Source: Microthrixaceae bacterium (GTDB lineage: Bacteria; Actinomycetota; Acidimicrobiia; Acidimicrobiales; Microtrichaceae). Taken from it: a DNA stretch of 64,000 nucleotides. The first letter of the stretch is position 1, and each line of letters begins with the position of its first letter. The DNA lies in contig JAMLGK010000007.1 of NCBI GenBank assembly GCA_023957995.1, positions 62,001 through 126,000 on the forward strand, read 5' to 3'. Positions 33,109 through 41,354 of the stretch are shown here, in pieces. Position numbers and translations under genes: made by a program. The notes beneath the pieces are model-generated. The model worked only from the letters and a program-made list of their open reading frames with translations, did no database searches and was not told the DNA's origin.

Positions 33109-34311
33109 GTGAACGAGACACCGGGGCCACCATCGAGCGACAGGGTCATGTCGGCTCCCGACGACACCGGCCGCTTCGGCCGCTTCGGCGGACGGTTCGT
33201 GCCCGAGACACTCATGCCTGCAGTGCTGGAGCTCGAGGAGGCGTTCGTCGAGGCCTGGGCCGACGACTCCTTCCGGGCGGAGCTCGATCATCTGTTGCGC
33301 ACCTACTCCGGACGGCCGACACCGCTCACCGAATGCCCCCGGCTGTCCGAGGAGCTGGGTGTTCGGGTACTGCTCAAGCGTGAGGACCTGAACCACACCG
33401 GTTCCCACAAGATCAACAACGTGCTCGGCCAGGCTCTCCTGGCCCGCCGGATGGGCAAGTCCCGCCTGGTGGCCGAGACCGGTGCCGGACAGCACGGTGT
33501 GGCGACCGCGACCGCTGCAGCCCTGCTGGGCCAGGAGTGCAGGGTCTACATGGGTGAGGTCGACATGGCCCGCCAGGAACTGAACGTGTTCAGGATGCGC
33601 CTTCTCGGCGCCGAGGTGATCCCGGCGCTCAGCGGCAGCCGCACCCTCAAGGATGCGGTCAACGACGCCATGCGTGACTGGGTGGCGAGCGTCGAGGACT
33701 CGTACTACTGCCTCGGGTCGGTGATGGGCCCGCACCCGTACCCGTGGATGGTGCGCGAGTTCCATCGGGTCATCGGCGTCGAGGCCGCCGAACAGGCACG
33801 CGATCTGCTGGTCGGCGCGCTGCCCGATGTGGTCGTCGCCTGCGTGGGGGGCGGATCGAACGCCGCCGGGATCTTCTCGGGGTTCGCGGAGGAGCCATCG
33901 GTGGAGCTGGTAGGGGTCGAACCCGCCGGCGGTGCCGCGGTCGGCCACGGAGTGCCCGGCATCGTGCACGGCATGATGAGCTACCTCCTGCAGGACGAGT
34001 GGGGACAGGTGACCGAGGCGGAGTCGATCTCCGCGGGCCTCGACTACCCGGGGGTCGGTCCCGAACACAGCCACCTGTCCGATACGGGGCGGGCGACCTA
34101 CCCGTCGGTGACCGACGAAGAGGTGGTGGATGCCTTCGTGCTCCTCAGCCGCACCGAGGGCATCATCCCGGCGCTGGAGTCGGCCCATGCCCTGGCCTGG
34201 GTGGCACGGGAGCGGGTCGCCCTGGCCGGTCGCACCGTGCTGGTGAACCTGTCCGGTCGCGGCGACAAGGACGTGGCGCAGATGATGGACGTTCTGGCGG
34301 ACCGGCTGTGA
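33109..34311 (+). CDS. trpB: Tryptophan synthase beta subunit TrpB (TrpB1)
   Basis: PLP enzyme condensing indole with serine, in complex with TrpA. It has 400 residues from GTG 33109. The N-terminal block is [18 protein letters not shown], the PLP-Lys is in [10 protein letters not shown], the Ser loop is AETGAGQHG and the phosphate loop is [13 protein letters not shown] 33109 is preferred because of the -10 spacing; ATG 33148 is the shorter alternative nearer the conserved block. The stop overlaps trpA as GTGA. Confidence 0.96.
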   Translation: MNETPGPPSSDRVMSAPDDTGRFGRFGGRFVPETLMPAVLELEEAFVEAWADDSFRAELDHLLRTYSGRPTPLTECPRLSEELGVRVLLKREDLNHTGSHKINNVLGQALLARRMGKSRLVAETGAGQHGVATATAAALLGQECRVYMGEVDMARQELNVFRMRLLGAEVIPALSGSRTLKDAVNDAMRDWVASVEDSYYCLGSVMGPHPYPWMVREFHRVIGVEAAEQARDLLVGALPDVVVACVGGGSNAAGIFSGFAEEPSVELVGVEPAGGAAVGHGVPGIVHGMMSYLLQDEWGQVTEAESISAGLDYPGVGPEHSHLSDTGRATYPSVTDEEVVDAFVLLSRTEGIIPALESAHALAWVARERVALAGRTVLVNLSGRGDKDVAQMMDVLADRL

Positions 34312-35108
34312 GCGGGGAGGTGGGCCAACTGGAACGCTCACTCAGGTCGCGCATCGACGCGGGCGGCAAGTGCCTGGTGCCCTACCTGACCGGCGGCCTG
34401 CCGCAGGGCCCCGGCGCTGCGTGGACCACCACGATGGGTGCGATCGCCGCTGCGGGCGCTGACGGGGTGGAGGTGGGTATCCCGTTCTCCGACCCGGTGA
34501 TGGATGGTCCCGTGATCCAGGCGGCCTCCCAGGAGGCGCTGGAGGCCGGAGCCACCCCACAGAGCATCCTCGAGGAACTGACGAGACTCGACCTCGGGGT
34601 GCCGACCGCGGTGATGACCTACGCCAACCTCGTGTTCCGCTTCGGCTGGGAACGCTTCGCTGCGTCGGTGGCAGAAGCGGGTGTGGCCGCGGCCATCCTG
34701 CCCGACGTGCCCCTGGAGGAATCGGGGCCATGGTGTGACGCTGCCGATGTCGCCGGGGTGGAGACGGTGATGCTGGCTGCACCCACGGGAGACGACGCTC
34801 GTCTGGCTGCGGTGGCGGAGCGTTCCGGGGGGTTCGTCTATGCCGTGGGACTGCTGGGGATCACCGGCGAACGCGAGCGGCTGGCCGACACCTCGAAGGT
34901 CATCGCGGCGAGGCTGAAGTCGATGACCGACAAGCCGGTGCTGGTCGGTGTCGGCATCGGCTCACCCGAACAGGCCGCGGAGGTCTGCGAGGTGGCCGAC
35001 GGCGTCGTGGTGGGTTCTGCGGTGGTTCGGTGTGCCCTCGAGACACGTTCCCCCGAAGCTGTGGGTGATCTCGTCGGCGGGTTCCGCGAGGCCCTGGCGC
35101 GCGGTTGA
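34308..35108 (+). CDS. trpA: Tryptophan synthase alpha subunit TrpA
   Basis: Cleaves indole-3-glycerol phosphate and channels indole to TrpB. The 266-residue barrel has [33 protein letters not shown] with the catalytic Glu, [10 protein letters not shown] with the catalytic Asp and [14 protein letters not shown] 34308 overlaps the trpB stop by 4 nt. It ends the trp block; about 170 bp of non-coding DNA with the HU promoter follow. Confidence 0.96.
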   Translation: MSGEVGQLERSLRSRIDAGGKCLVPYLTGGLPQGPGAAWTTTMGAIAAAGADGVEVGIPFSDPVMDGPVIQAASQEALEAGATPQSILEELTRLDLGVPTAVMTYANLVFRFGWERFAASVAEAGVAAAILPDVPLEESGPWCDAADVAGVETVMLAAPTGDDARLAAVAERSGGFVYAVGLLGITGERERLADTSKVIAARLKSMTDKPVLVGVGIGSPEQAAEVCEVADGVVVGSAVVRCALETRSPEAVGDLVGGFREALARG

Positions 35109-35209
35109 ACCGGGCGACCGGGCGTGTCAAGCGCCTGTGGTCGGGTGCGCGCGCTGCGTGTTTGCCTTGAAATTTAGGGCCGAAATGCCGCGGATGGCTC
35201 CGAATCCGT

Positions 35210-35215
35210 GATAAT
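35210..35215 (+). promoter_or_regulatory. -10 box (GATAAT) of the HU gene
   Basis: GATAAT is the closest match to TATAAT in this spacer, which is less G/C-rich than its surroundings. It would give a leader of about 56 nt ending in a strong gggagg ribosome site. Confidence 0.45.
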
Positions 35216-35277
35216 CACATGGTTGTCATCTAGCCGTCACAGTCAGCCCAGCAGTGGGACTGGCCGGGAGGAACAAC

Positions 35278-35562
35278 ATGAACAAGACCGAATTGGTGGA
35301 GACAATCTCGCAGCGAACAGAGCTGTCGAAGAAGGATGTGCAGTCGGTACTCGACGAGTTCGAGTCGATCGCCGGTGACATCGTCGCCAAGGGTGTGGAC
35401 ACCCTGACGATTCCCGGCTTCCTGAAGTTCGAGCAGACCGACCGCAAGGCCCGCAAGGCCCGCAACCCACAGACCGGCGAAGAGATCGACGTGCCGGCAT
35501 CGAAGGCGGCGAAGGTCTCCGCTGGTGCGAAGTTGAAGAAGCGCGCCAAGAACCAGGCCTGA
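35278..35562 (+). CDS. DNA-binding protein HU
   Basis: Nucleoid protein of the HU/IHF family, 94 residues. NKTELVETISQRTELSKKDV forms the dimerisation helices, TIPGFLKFEQTDRKARKARNPQTGE the beta arm with the conserved RNPQTGE, then the C-terminal strand and helix (VPASKAAKVSAGAKLK). ATG 35278 is preceded by gggaggaacaac. It lacks the long Lys/Ala tail of mycobacterial HupB. Confidence 0.95.
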   Translation: MNKTELVETISQRTELSKKDVQSVLDEFESIAGDIVAKGVDTLTIPGFLKFEQTDRKARKARNPQTGEEIDVPASKAAKVSAGAKLKKRAKNQA

Positions 35563-35600
35563 TCCACCGCGCCGGACACGGTGCGATTCCAGTACTTCCA

Positions 35601-35630
35601 CGACTCCCGGCCTCCAAGGGTCGGGAGTCG
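35601..35630 (+). terminator. Possible terminator between HU and bcp
   Basis: A 9-bp perfect stem (cgactcccg / cgggagtcg) with a 12-nt loop lies 38 nt after the HU stop. There is no T-run, so its strength is uncertain. Confidence 0.45.
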
Positions 35631-35663
35631 TCGCGTCCGCCCTCGGCCGCCCTGTCGGAGATC

Positions 35664-35669
35664 TAGGGT
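35664..35669 (+). promoter_or_regulatory. -10 box (TAGGGT), leaderless start of bcp
   Basis: TAGGGT is followed by 7 nt and ATG 35677. Confidence 0.5.
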
Positions 35670-35676
35670 CTGGACC

Positions 35677-36144
35677 ATGAGTGACGCTGACCGACTGAAT
35701 CCGGGTGATCGAGCCCCGGCCTTCCACCTCGCCGACCAACACGGCGCCAAGCATCGACTGTCGGAGTTCAAGGGCTCCAGGGTGATGATCTTCTTCTATC
35801 CCAAGGCCAACACACCGGGCTGTACCACCCAGGCCTGTGCGCTGCGCGACATAGCTGGGGAGATCGGCGACACGGCCATCGTGGGCATAAGCCCCGATGA
35901 GCCCGACAAGCTCGAGAAGTTCGACACCAAGCACTCGCTGGGGTTCACCCTGCTGAGCGATCCCGACCACGAGGTCGCCGAGAAGTACGCGGTCTGGGGC
36001 GAGAAGAAGATGTACGGCAAGTCCTACATGGGGATCATCCGCAGCGCCTTCCTCATCGACGAGAAGGGCAAGGTCGAGCAGGCCTGGTACAAGGTGAGCC
36101 CGAAGGACACCCCCAAGAAGCTGCTCGCCGCGCTCGACCAGTAG
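35677..36144 (+). CDS. bcp: Thiol peroxidase Bcp/PrxQ
   Basis: Thioredoxin-dependent peroxiredoxin of the PrxQ class, 155 residues. The peroxidatic Cys is in FYPKANTPGCTTQACALRD at about residue 45, with a second Cys five residues later, the PrxQ resolving position. VGISPDEPDKLEKF and GIIRSAFLIDEKGKV are typical. ATG 35677 is set by the -10 box 7 nt upstream. Confidence 0.95.
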   Translation: MSDADRLNPGDRAPAFHLADQHGAKHRLSEFKGSRVMIFFYPKANTPGCTTQACALRDIAGEIGDTAIVGISPDEPDKLEKFDTKHSLGFTLLSDPDHEVAEKYAVWGEKKMYGKSYMGIIRSAFLIDEKGKVEQAWYKVSPKDTPKKLLAALDQ

Positions 36145-36162
36145 GGCGGTCCCGGCGGGGGC

Positions 36163-36330
36163 TCAGTCGCGGTTGGCGTCGAGTTCGGCGAGTCGGGCCT
36201 CGAACTGCTTGTCGGCGGAGTTGATGGCAATCTGCCTTCCGACCACGGCCGCGATCAGCGCCAGCGCGATCAACGACAACCAGCGACCCAGGTGGCCCGA
36301 GTTCTCCTCTGAGACTGCATCTTCGCTCAT
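36163..36330 (-). CDS. 55-residue single-pass membrane protein, unknown
   Basis: A short frame of 55 codons: an acidic N-terminus (MSEDAVSEENSG), one hydrophobic helix (WLSLIALALIAAVVG), then a charged C-terminal helix (FEARLAELDANRD). Coding use is G/C-rich at third positions. A TAGGTT box lies 6 nt upstream of the ATG at 36330, the same leaderless layout as known genes here. I do not recognise a family. It is convergent with bcp. Confidence 0.55.
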   Translation of the reverse strand: MSEDAVSEENSGHLGRWLSLIALALIAAVVGRQIAINSADKQFEARLAELDANRD

Positions 36331-36336
36331 GTCCTG

Positions 36337-36342
36337 AACCTA
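36337..36342 (-). promoter_or_regulatory. -10 box (TAGGTT) of the 55-residue protein gene
   Basis: TAGGTT on the minus strand is followed by 6 nt and ATG 36330. Confidence 0.4.
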
Positions 36343-36422
36343 TCGGATCGGGGAGCCCGACCCGACAGGGTGCGCGATGGGGCCCACCGAGTACGTCCTG
36401 CTGTCGCCGTGTACCGGCGCGC

Positions 36423-36428
36423 TAGAGT
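36423..36428 (+). promoter_or_regulatory. -10 box (TAGAGT) of tRNA-Leu
   Basis: TAGAGT is 31 nt upstream of the mature tRNA 5' end, consistent with a short precursor leader. Confidence 0.45.
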
Positions 36429-36459
36429 CGTCGCCTCGGTGGGCCCGCGGGCCTGCCAT

Positions 36460-36542
36460 GCCCGGGTGGCGGAATGGCAGACGCGGCGGACTCAAAATCC
36501 GCTGTCCGAAAGGGCGTGTGGGTTCAAATCCCACCCCGGGCA
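36460..36542 (+). tRNA. tRNA-Leu (anticodon CAA)
   Basis: Class II tRNA with a 7-bp acceptor stem (gcccggg / cccgggc) and discriminator A. The anticodon stem gcgga / tccgc holds loop ctcaaaa, so the anticodon is CAA, reading UUG. A long variable arm (tgtccgaaagggcgt) and T-loop gttcaaatc are present. The 3' CCA is not encoded. Confidence 0.95.
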
Positions 36543-36563
36543 CTCTGTTCTGGTCGGCGCAGC

Positions 36564-36623
36564 GTTGCTCGACTTGCTGTTGCTCGACACGCTGTTGCTC
36601 GACACGCTGTTGATCGACACAGC
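36564..36623. repeat. Four 15-bp tandem units after tRNA-Leu
   Basis: Units gttgctcgacttgct, gttgctcgacacgct (twice) and gttgatcgacacagc run from 36564 to 36623; a diverged fifth follows. They fill part of the 186-bp spacer between the tRNA and the next gene, in which I see no other gene. Confidence 0.85.
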
Positions 36624-36715
36624 GTTGGTCGGCGCCCGGGGGTGCGTGCACCCGGTGCCGCGGCCCGGATGCGCGCAGGGGGAGGCGGTGCGACCGCGGG
36701 CGGATACCCCGGGCG

Positions 36716-36721
36716 TACAGT
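36716..36721 (+). promoter_or_regulatory. -10 box (TACAGT) of the 96-residue coiled-coil gene
   Basis: TACAGT is followed by 7 nt and ATG 36729. Confidence 0.45.
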
Positions 36722-36728
36722 TGGCGCG

Positions 36729-37019
36729 ATGTTGGTCGAACGGCGGTTGCGTGGTGTGGGCAAGCGTCTCGCCGAGCTGCGCGAGGAACTGCGGGTCGCC
36801 GATGAGCAGGTGACGCACTTCGCAGATGTGTCCGACGACACGCGGATACGTTCGCTCGTGTCGGAGACCCCACTGGCCGACCAGGAACATCGGGAGGCCC
36901 AGCGCACCACCAATGCGATGGAACGGCACCGCCAGGACCTCCGGGACCAGATAGCGCGCCTGGAGATCGAACAGGACGAGCTTCTCGACCGTCTGAACTC
37001 CCGGCGATCGGGCGGCTAG
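36729..37019 (+). CDS. 96-residue coiled-coil protein, unknown
   Basis: A charged helical protein: RRLRGVGKRLAELREELRVADEQV, a short polar middle, then HRQDLRDQIARLEIEQDELLDRLN. Two long amphipathic helices suggest a coiled-coil hairpin. I recognise it only as the kind of small conserved actinobacterial protein found near polA, without a known role. ATG 36729 is chosen over longer starts because the longer frame would run through the tRNA and the tandem repeats, and because of the -10 box 7 nt upstream. Confidence 0.65.
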   Translation: MLVERRLRGVGKRLAELREELRVADEQVTHFADVSDDTRIRSLVSETPLADQEHREAQRTTNAMERHRQDLRDQIARLEIEQDELLDRLNSRRSGG

Positions 37020-37070
37020 TGCACATCCGGGGCAGCGGGGGATGGGCACGGAATCAGGCCCCTGCGTGCC

Positions 37071-37076
37071 TAGACT
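37071..37076 (+). promoter_or_regulatory. -10 box (TAGACT) of the pdtaR-like gene
   Basis: TAGACT would give a leader of about 40 nt, with gaggaagg before the TTG start. Confidence 0.45.
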
Positions 37077-37123
37077 GAGCTGGTCGGTACCCACTGATTC
37101 GACCAGGACTGAGGAAGGCAACG

Positions 37124-37717
37124 TTGCCAACCCGGGTAGTAGTTGCAGAGGACGAAGCCATCATCCGCATGGACCTGCGGGAGTTGCTGGTCGAAGAGGG
37201 CTACGACGTGGTCGGTGAGGCCGGGCGCGGCGACGTGGCCCTGGCGCTCGTGAACGAACACCATCCCGATGTGGCGCTGCTCGACATCAAGATGCCCGGA
37301 ATGGACGGGATCTCGGTGGCACGGCGCATCAATGCCGAACGGGCCTGCGCAGTGGTGCTGGTGACCGCGTTCTCCCAGCGCGAGCTGATCGAGGAGGCGA
37401 CCGACGCAGGCGTGCACGGCTATGTCGTCAAGCCCTTCGAGCGCCACGACCTGGTACCCGCGATCGAGGTGGCGCTGGCACGCTTCCAGGCCGAGAGCCT
37501 CCTCGCCGAGCAGGTTGCCAACGCAGAGGAGCGCCTCGAGGTGCGCAAGCTGGTCGACCGGGCCAAGGGGCGCCTGATGGACTCCAACGGCCTCTCCGAG
37601 GCCGACGCCTTCGGGTTCATACAGCGAACCGCGATGCAGTCCCGCCGCCAGATGCGCGACGTGGCAGAGGAGATTCTCTCGGGCGCACTCACCCCCGAGG
37701 CGATGTCCAACTCCTGA
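37124..37717 (+). CDS. pdtaR: ANTAR-domain response regulator, PdtaR-like
   Basis: Receiver plus RNA-binding ANTAR output, 197 residues. Receiver: acidic pair in VVVAEDEA, phospho-acceptor Asp about 54 in ALLDIKMPGMDG, Thr in VLVTAF and Lys in YVVKPF. A helix (about 115-135) leads to the ANTAR domain RKLVDRAKGRLMDSNGLSEADAFGFIQRTAM. In mycobacteria PdtaR (Rv1626) lies near polA and rpsA, as here; it acts by antitermination of RNA hairpins. The TTG start is supported by the gaggaagg site. Confidence 0.92.
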   Translation: MPTRVVVAEDEAIIRMDLRELLVEEGYDVVGEAGRGDVALALVNEHHPDVALLDIKMPGMDGISVARRINAERACAVVLVTAFSQRELIEEATDAGVHGYVVKPFERHDLVPAIEVALARFQAESLLAEQVANAEERLEVRKLVDRAKGRLMDSNGLSEADAFGFIQRTAMQSRRQMRDVAEEILSGALTPEAMSNS

Positions 37718-37788
37718 GCTGGTCTGCTCACCGGTCGCGGGTCCGGCACCCCGGCGGGATCAGAGTTCCTGCTCGGCGCTGCAGCACC

Positions 37789-37794
37789 TAGCCT
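37789..37794 (+). promoter_or_regulatory. -10 box (TAGCCT), leaderless start of polA
   Basis: TAGCCT is followed by 7 nt and GTG 37802. Confidence 0.5.
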
Positions 37795-37801
37795 CCGGTC
37801 G

Positions 37802-40471
37802 GTGCCCACGCTGATGCTGATCGACGGGAACTCGCTCACCTACAGGGCGTTCCACGCACTACCGACCGACCTGCAGACCTCATCGGGACAGGTGACCAAC
37901 GCCGTGTTCGGGTTCACCTCGATGATGCTGAACCTGGTGCGGGACCACAGGCCCGACCGGGTGGTGGTCACCTTCGACCGGCCCGAGAAGACGTTCCGCC
38001 ACGAGATGGTCGACACCTACAAGGCCAACCGGGATGCCGCTCCGGACATCCTGCGTCAACAGATGGGTCTGGTCCGCCAGGTGGTGGAGACCTTCGCACT
38101 CCCGATGGTCGATGTGGCCGGCTACGAGGCCGATGACGTGATCGCCACCCTCGCCACCGCTGCGGCCGGGGACGGAGACGACGTGATCATCGTGACGGGT
38201 GATCGCGACAGCTACCAGCTCGTGTCCGATCCGCACATCCGGGTGCTCTACAACAAACGTGGGGTGTCGGACTACGCCCTCTACGACGAGGCGGGCATCG
38301 AGGAGCGCACCGGAGTGCACCCCTCCAGGTACGTCACCTATGCGGCGCTGCGGGGCGACACCTCCGACAACCTCCCCGGTGTGCCCGGCGTCGGCGAGAA
38401 GACCGCGGCCAAGCTCGTGAACACCTACGGCGACCTGGACGGGATATTCGCCCACGCCGAGGACCAGACCCCCAAGCTCCGCTCGAACCTGATCGAGCAC
38501 GAGGAGCGTGCACGCAGCAACCTCGAGATGATGAACCTGGTCCGCGATGTGCCGCTGCCCGATGAGGCATACGACCAGGACCAGGGTGATGTCGATCCCG
38601 AAGCGGTCGTCGAGCTGTTCAACTTCCTGGAGTTCCCGAGTCTGATCCCGCGCCTGCCGGAAGCGTTTCCCGAGCTCTTCGGCGACGGAATCGCCCCCGG
38701 CGGCACCGAGCTGACCGTGCTCGAGGCCGAGGTGGTCGTTGCGGATGAACGGATCGACCTGGCGGCGCAGTTGGAGCGGGCGGCCGGCGAAGGGGCCGCG
38801 GTGTTGCTCGGCGACTGGGAAGGTGAGCCGGGCAGATCCGCTCTGAGCGGTGTGGCGGTGGTCACCGACGCCGACTCGGGTGAGGTGCTCTGGGTTCCCG
38901 CGGAGTTCCTCGATGGGCTCTCGGGAGCACTGGCCGAGGGACGTGTGCCGGTCATCAGCCATGATGCGAAGCCTCTGATCCGTTCCCTGTTGGCACTCGG
39001 TGCGGACCTGACGTCGCTGCAGATGGACACCGCTCTGGCTGCGTACCTGATCGATCCTTCCGACGCGACCTACGGCCTCACCGAACTCCTGGCCCGCTAC
39101 GCGGGCGCAGAGCTACCCGGCGAGTCCGCGCCCGAGGACGGCCAGTTGGACCTGGGCGGCGACTCGGTGGACCGCTCGCTCGTCGCTGCACGCCGGGCCC
39201 TGGGCGTGGCATGTCTGGCCGCACCGTTGGCGGAGGCGGTCGAGGCCCGAGGGCTCTCGAGGTTGGCCGACGATATCGAGACCCCGCTGGTGAGGGTCCT
39301 GGCCAAGATGGAACACGTCGGTGTGGGTGTGGACCGCAAGGTGCTGGAGGACCTGGCGGAATCGCTGCGGTCGGAGTGTGACCGGGAGCGCGCCGCGGTG
39401 CTGGAGGCAGCCGGTGAGGACTTCAACGTCAACTCGACGCCACAACTGCGCACCATCCTGTTCGACAAGCTGGGCCTGCCGCCCCAGAAGAAGACCAAGA
39501 CAGGCCCCTCGACGGACCACCAGACCCTCGAGAAGCTCCGTGGCGAACACCCCATCATCGAGCACCTGCTGGCCTACCGCGAGGTGGAGAAGCTCCGCTC
39601 CACCTACGGCGAGGGGCTTCTGGCCGAGGTCGCCGACGACGGACGTATCCACGCCACGTTCAACCAGACCGTGGCGCGCACCGGCCGGTTGTCGTCGGAC
39701 CAGCCGAACCTGCACAACATCCCCGTCCGCACCGAGGCCGGCAGGCGGTTCCGCAAGGCGTTCGTGCCCGCGGAGGGCACCGAGATGCTGGTGGCCGACT
39801 ACAACCAGATCGAGCTGCGCTGCATCGCGCACCTCTCGGGAGATCCGGGGCTGGTGGACGCCTTCACCACCGGTGAGGACATCCACACCCGGACCGCCGC
39901 AAGCGTGTTCGGCGTGGCGCCGCAGGATGTGACCATCGAGCAGCGATCGAAGGCGAAGATGGTCTCCTACGGCCTCGCGTACGGAATGGAGGCCTACGGG
40001 CTGGGCCAGCGTCTCGCCATCCCCACGGGCGAGGCCCAGCAGATCCTGGATGCCTATTTCGCGGCGTTCCCCAGCGTGCGCCAGTTCATGGACGACACGG
40101 TTGCCGAAGCCCGCGACAAGGGCTACACCGAGACCGAGTTCGGCCGCCGCCGTCGTATCCCGGAGCTGTCCTCCAACCAGCGCAACGTGCGCATGGCAGG
40201 GGAGCGCCAGGCGATGAACGCACCCATCCAGGGTCTCGCGGCCGACATCTTCAAGGTTGCGCTGGTCCGCCTCGACCGCATCCTGGAGCCCGCATCGCTG
40301 GGTCGGGTGGTGCTGCAGGTACACGACGAAGTGATCCTCGAGGTGCCTCCCGAGCGCATGGACGAGGCCTCCGAGCAGGTGCTGGAGGCGATGTCGGGTG
40401 CCTTCGACCTGCGGGTCCCGTTGGAGGTCAACATGTCGCACGGTTCGAGTTGGGCCGCGGCGAAGGGCTGA
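37802..40471 (+). CDS. polA: DNA polymerase I PolA
   Basis: Repair and Okazaki-processing polymerase, 889 residues. Residues 1-300 form the 5'-3' exonuclease (LIDGNSLTYRAFHAL, GYEADDVIATL, GDRDSYQL, GVGEKTA). The middle region resembles the 3'-5' exonuclease fold but I do not see its full acidic set, as in other actinobacteria. The polymerase part has motif A VADYNQIELRCIAHLSGD, motif B RSKAKMVSYGLAYGMEAYG and motif C LQVHDEVILEVP. GTG 37802 is 7 nt from a -10 box. A methyltransferase gene begins 3 nt after the stop. Confidence 0.97.
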   Translation: MPTLMLIDGNSLTYRAFHALPTDLQTSSGQVTNAVFGFTSMMLNLVRDHRPDRVVVTFDRPEKTFRHEMVDTYKANRDAAPDILRQQMGLVRQVVETFALPMVDVAGYEADDVIATLATAAAGDGDDVIIVTGDRDSYQLVSDPHIRVLYNKRGVSDYALYDEAGIEERTGVHPSRYVTYAALRGDTSDNLPGVPGVGEKTAAKLVNTYGDLDGIFAHAEDQTPKLRSNLIEHEERARSNLEMMNLVRDVPLPDEAYDQDQGDVDPEAVVELFNFLEFPSLIPRLPEAFPELFGDGIAPGGTELTVLEAEVVVADERIDLAAQLERAAGEGAAVLLGDWEGEPGRSALSGVAVVTDADSGEVLWVPAEFLDGLSGALAEGRVPVISHDAKPLIRSLLALGADLTSLQMDTALAAYLIDPSDATYGLTELLARYAGAELPGESAPEDGQLDLGGDSVDRSLVAARRALGVACLAAPLAEAVEARGLSRLADDIETPLVRVLAKMEHVGVGVDRKVLEDLAESLRSECDRERAAVLEAAGEDFNVNSTPQLRTILFDKLGLPPQKKTKTGPSTDHQTLEKLRGEHPIIEHLLAYREVEKLRSTYGEGLLAEVADDGRIHATFNQTVARTGRLSSDQPNLHNIPVRTEAGRRFRKAFVPAEGTEMLVADYNQIELRCIAHLSGDPGLVDAFTTGEDIHTRTAASVFGVAPQDVTIEQRSKAKMVSYGLAYGMEAYGLGQRLAIPTGEAQQILDAYFAAFPSVRQFMDDTVAEARDKGYTETEFGRRRRIPELSSNQRNVRMAGERQAMNAPIQGLAADIFKVALVRLDRILEPASLGRVVLQVHDEVILEVPPERMDEASEQVLEAMSGAFDLRVPLEVNMSHGSSWAAAKG

Positions 40472-40474
40472 ACG

Positions 40475-41275
40475 ATGCCGGAGCCCGCTGCCGACCCCCG
40501 AGAACCGGAGCCGCACTGGTTCGAGGAGCTCGCGGATCACATGGGTCCCGCCTACCTGCGCTACTCCTTCACGCGCGGCACTTGCCAGGAGGTCGCCTTC
40601 CTCGTTGACGCACTGGGTCTGTCGGCGGGTTCGACGGTGCTGGACGTGGGCTGTGGCCCGGGCCGCCATGCGGTGGAACTGGCCGAGCAGGGGATACGGG
40701 TGGTCGGTGTCGACATCAGCGAGCGATTCGTGGCGGTGGCACGCGACCTGGCCGAACAGCGCGGCGTCGGCGACCTGGTGCAGTTCCACCGCGCCGATGC
40801 CCGCAAGATGGTCGGCGACGATCGCTTCGACGGCCTGGGTGTCGACGCGGCGATCTCCCTGTGCCAGGGAGCCTTCGGACTCGCCGGACTGCCCGATCCG
40901 GACGATCCCGCCAACCTGGGTCCCGACACAGCGGTGTTGACGGGCATGCGCAACGCTCTGGGCGCGGCCGGCCGCATAGCCGTTTCGGCCTTCTCGTCGT
41001 ACTTCCAGGTGCGCTGGTTGGAGGAACAGGACAACTTCGACGCCGCCTCCGCGGTCAACCACGAGACCACCGAGGTCGCCAACGAGGCGGGTGAGGCAGT
41101 ACCCGCCGAACTCTGGACCACCTGTTACACCCCGCGCGAACTGGTGTTGGTGGCCGAACGAAGTGGTTTCGAGGTCGACCACGTGTGGTCGGTCAGCCCC
41201 GGTGGATACACCCGTCGGGTGCCCGATACCGACAGCCACGAGTTCCTGCTGCTGGCACATCGCGCCGGGTCCTGA
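40475..41275 (+). CDS. SAM-dependent methyltransferase, class I, substrate unknown
   Basis: A 266-residue Rossmann methyltransferase. Motif I is VLDVGCGPGRHAVELAEQG (about residues 54-72), followed by VVGVDISERFVAVARDLAEQ. A YSFTRGTCQEVAFLVDAL helix precedes it. It starts 3 nt after polA, so they are probably co-transcribed. The N-terminal region and the C-terminal VDHVWSVSPGGYTRR do not identify a substrate for me. The polA-methyltransferase-rpsA order suggests a housekeeping role, but this is inference. Confidence 0.8.
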   Translation: MPEPAADPREPEPHWFEELADHMGPAYLRYSFTRGTCQEVAFLVDALGLSAGSTVLDVGCGPGRHAVELAEQGIRVVGVDISERFVAVARDLAEQRGVGDLVQFHRADARKMVGDDRFDGLGVDAAISLCQGAFGLAGLPDPDDPANLGPDTAVLTGMRNALGAAGRIAVSAFSSYFQVRWLEEQDNFDAASAVNHETTEVANEAGEAVPAELWTTCYTPRELVLVAERSGFEVDHVWSVSPGGYTRRVPDTDSHEFLLLAHRAGS

Positions 41276-41309
41276 GCGCTGGCACTTTCGGCTGGTCCAC
41301 GCCAGCGAG

Positions 41310-41315
41310 TACCCT
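41310..41315 (+). promoter_or_regulatory. -10 box (TACCCT) of rpsA
   Basis: TACCCT would give a leader of about 33 nt without a clear ribosome site before GTG 41355. Confidence 0.35.
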
Positions 41316-41354
41316 CGTCAGGTTCCCTGTCCCTCTACCCCTAAGAGCCAACAC

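Noticed and set aside
36474..36728. N-terminal extension of the 96-residue coiled-coil protein
   Set aside because: It would run through tRNA-Leu and the 15-bp repeats; a leaderless ATG at 36729 explains the gene.
39113..41260. A 715-codon open frame antisense to polA
   Set aside because: It mirrors polA on the other strand, a common effect of G/C-rich third codon positions; its translation is His/Gly/Gln-rich without domains.
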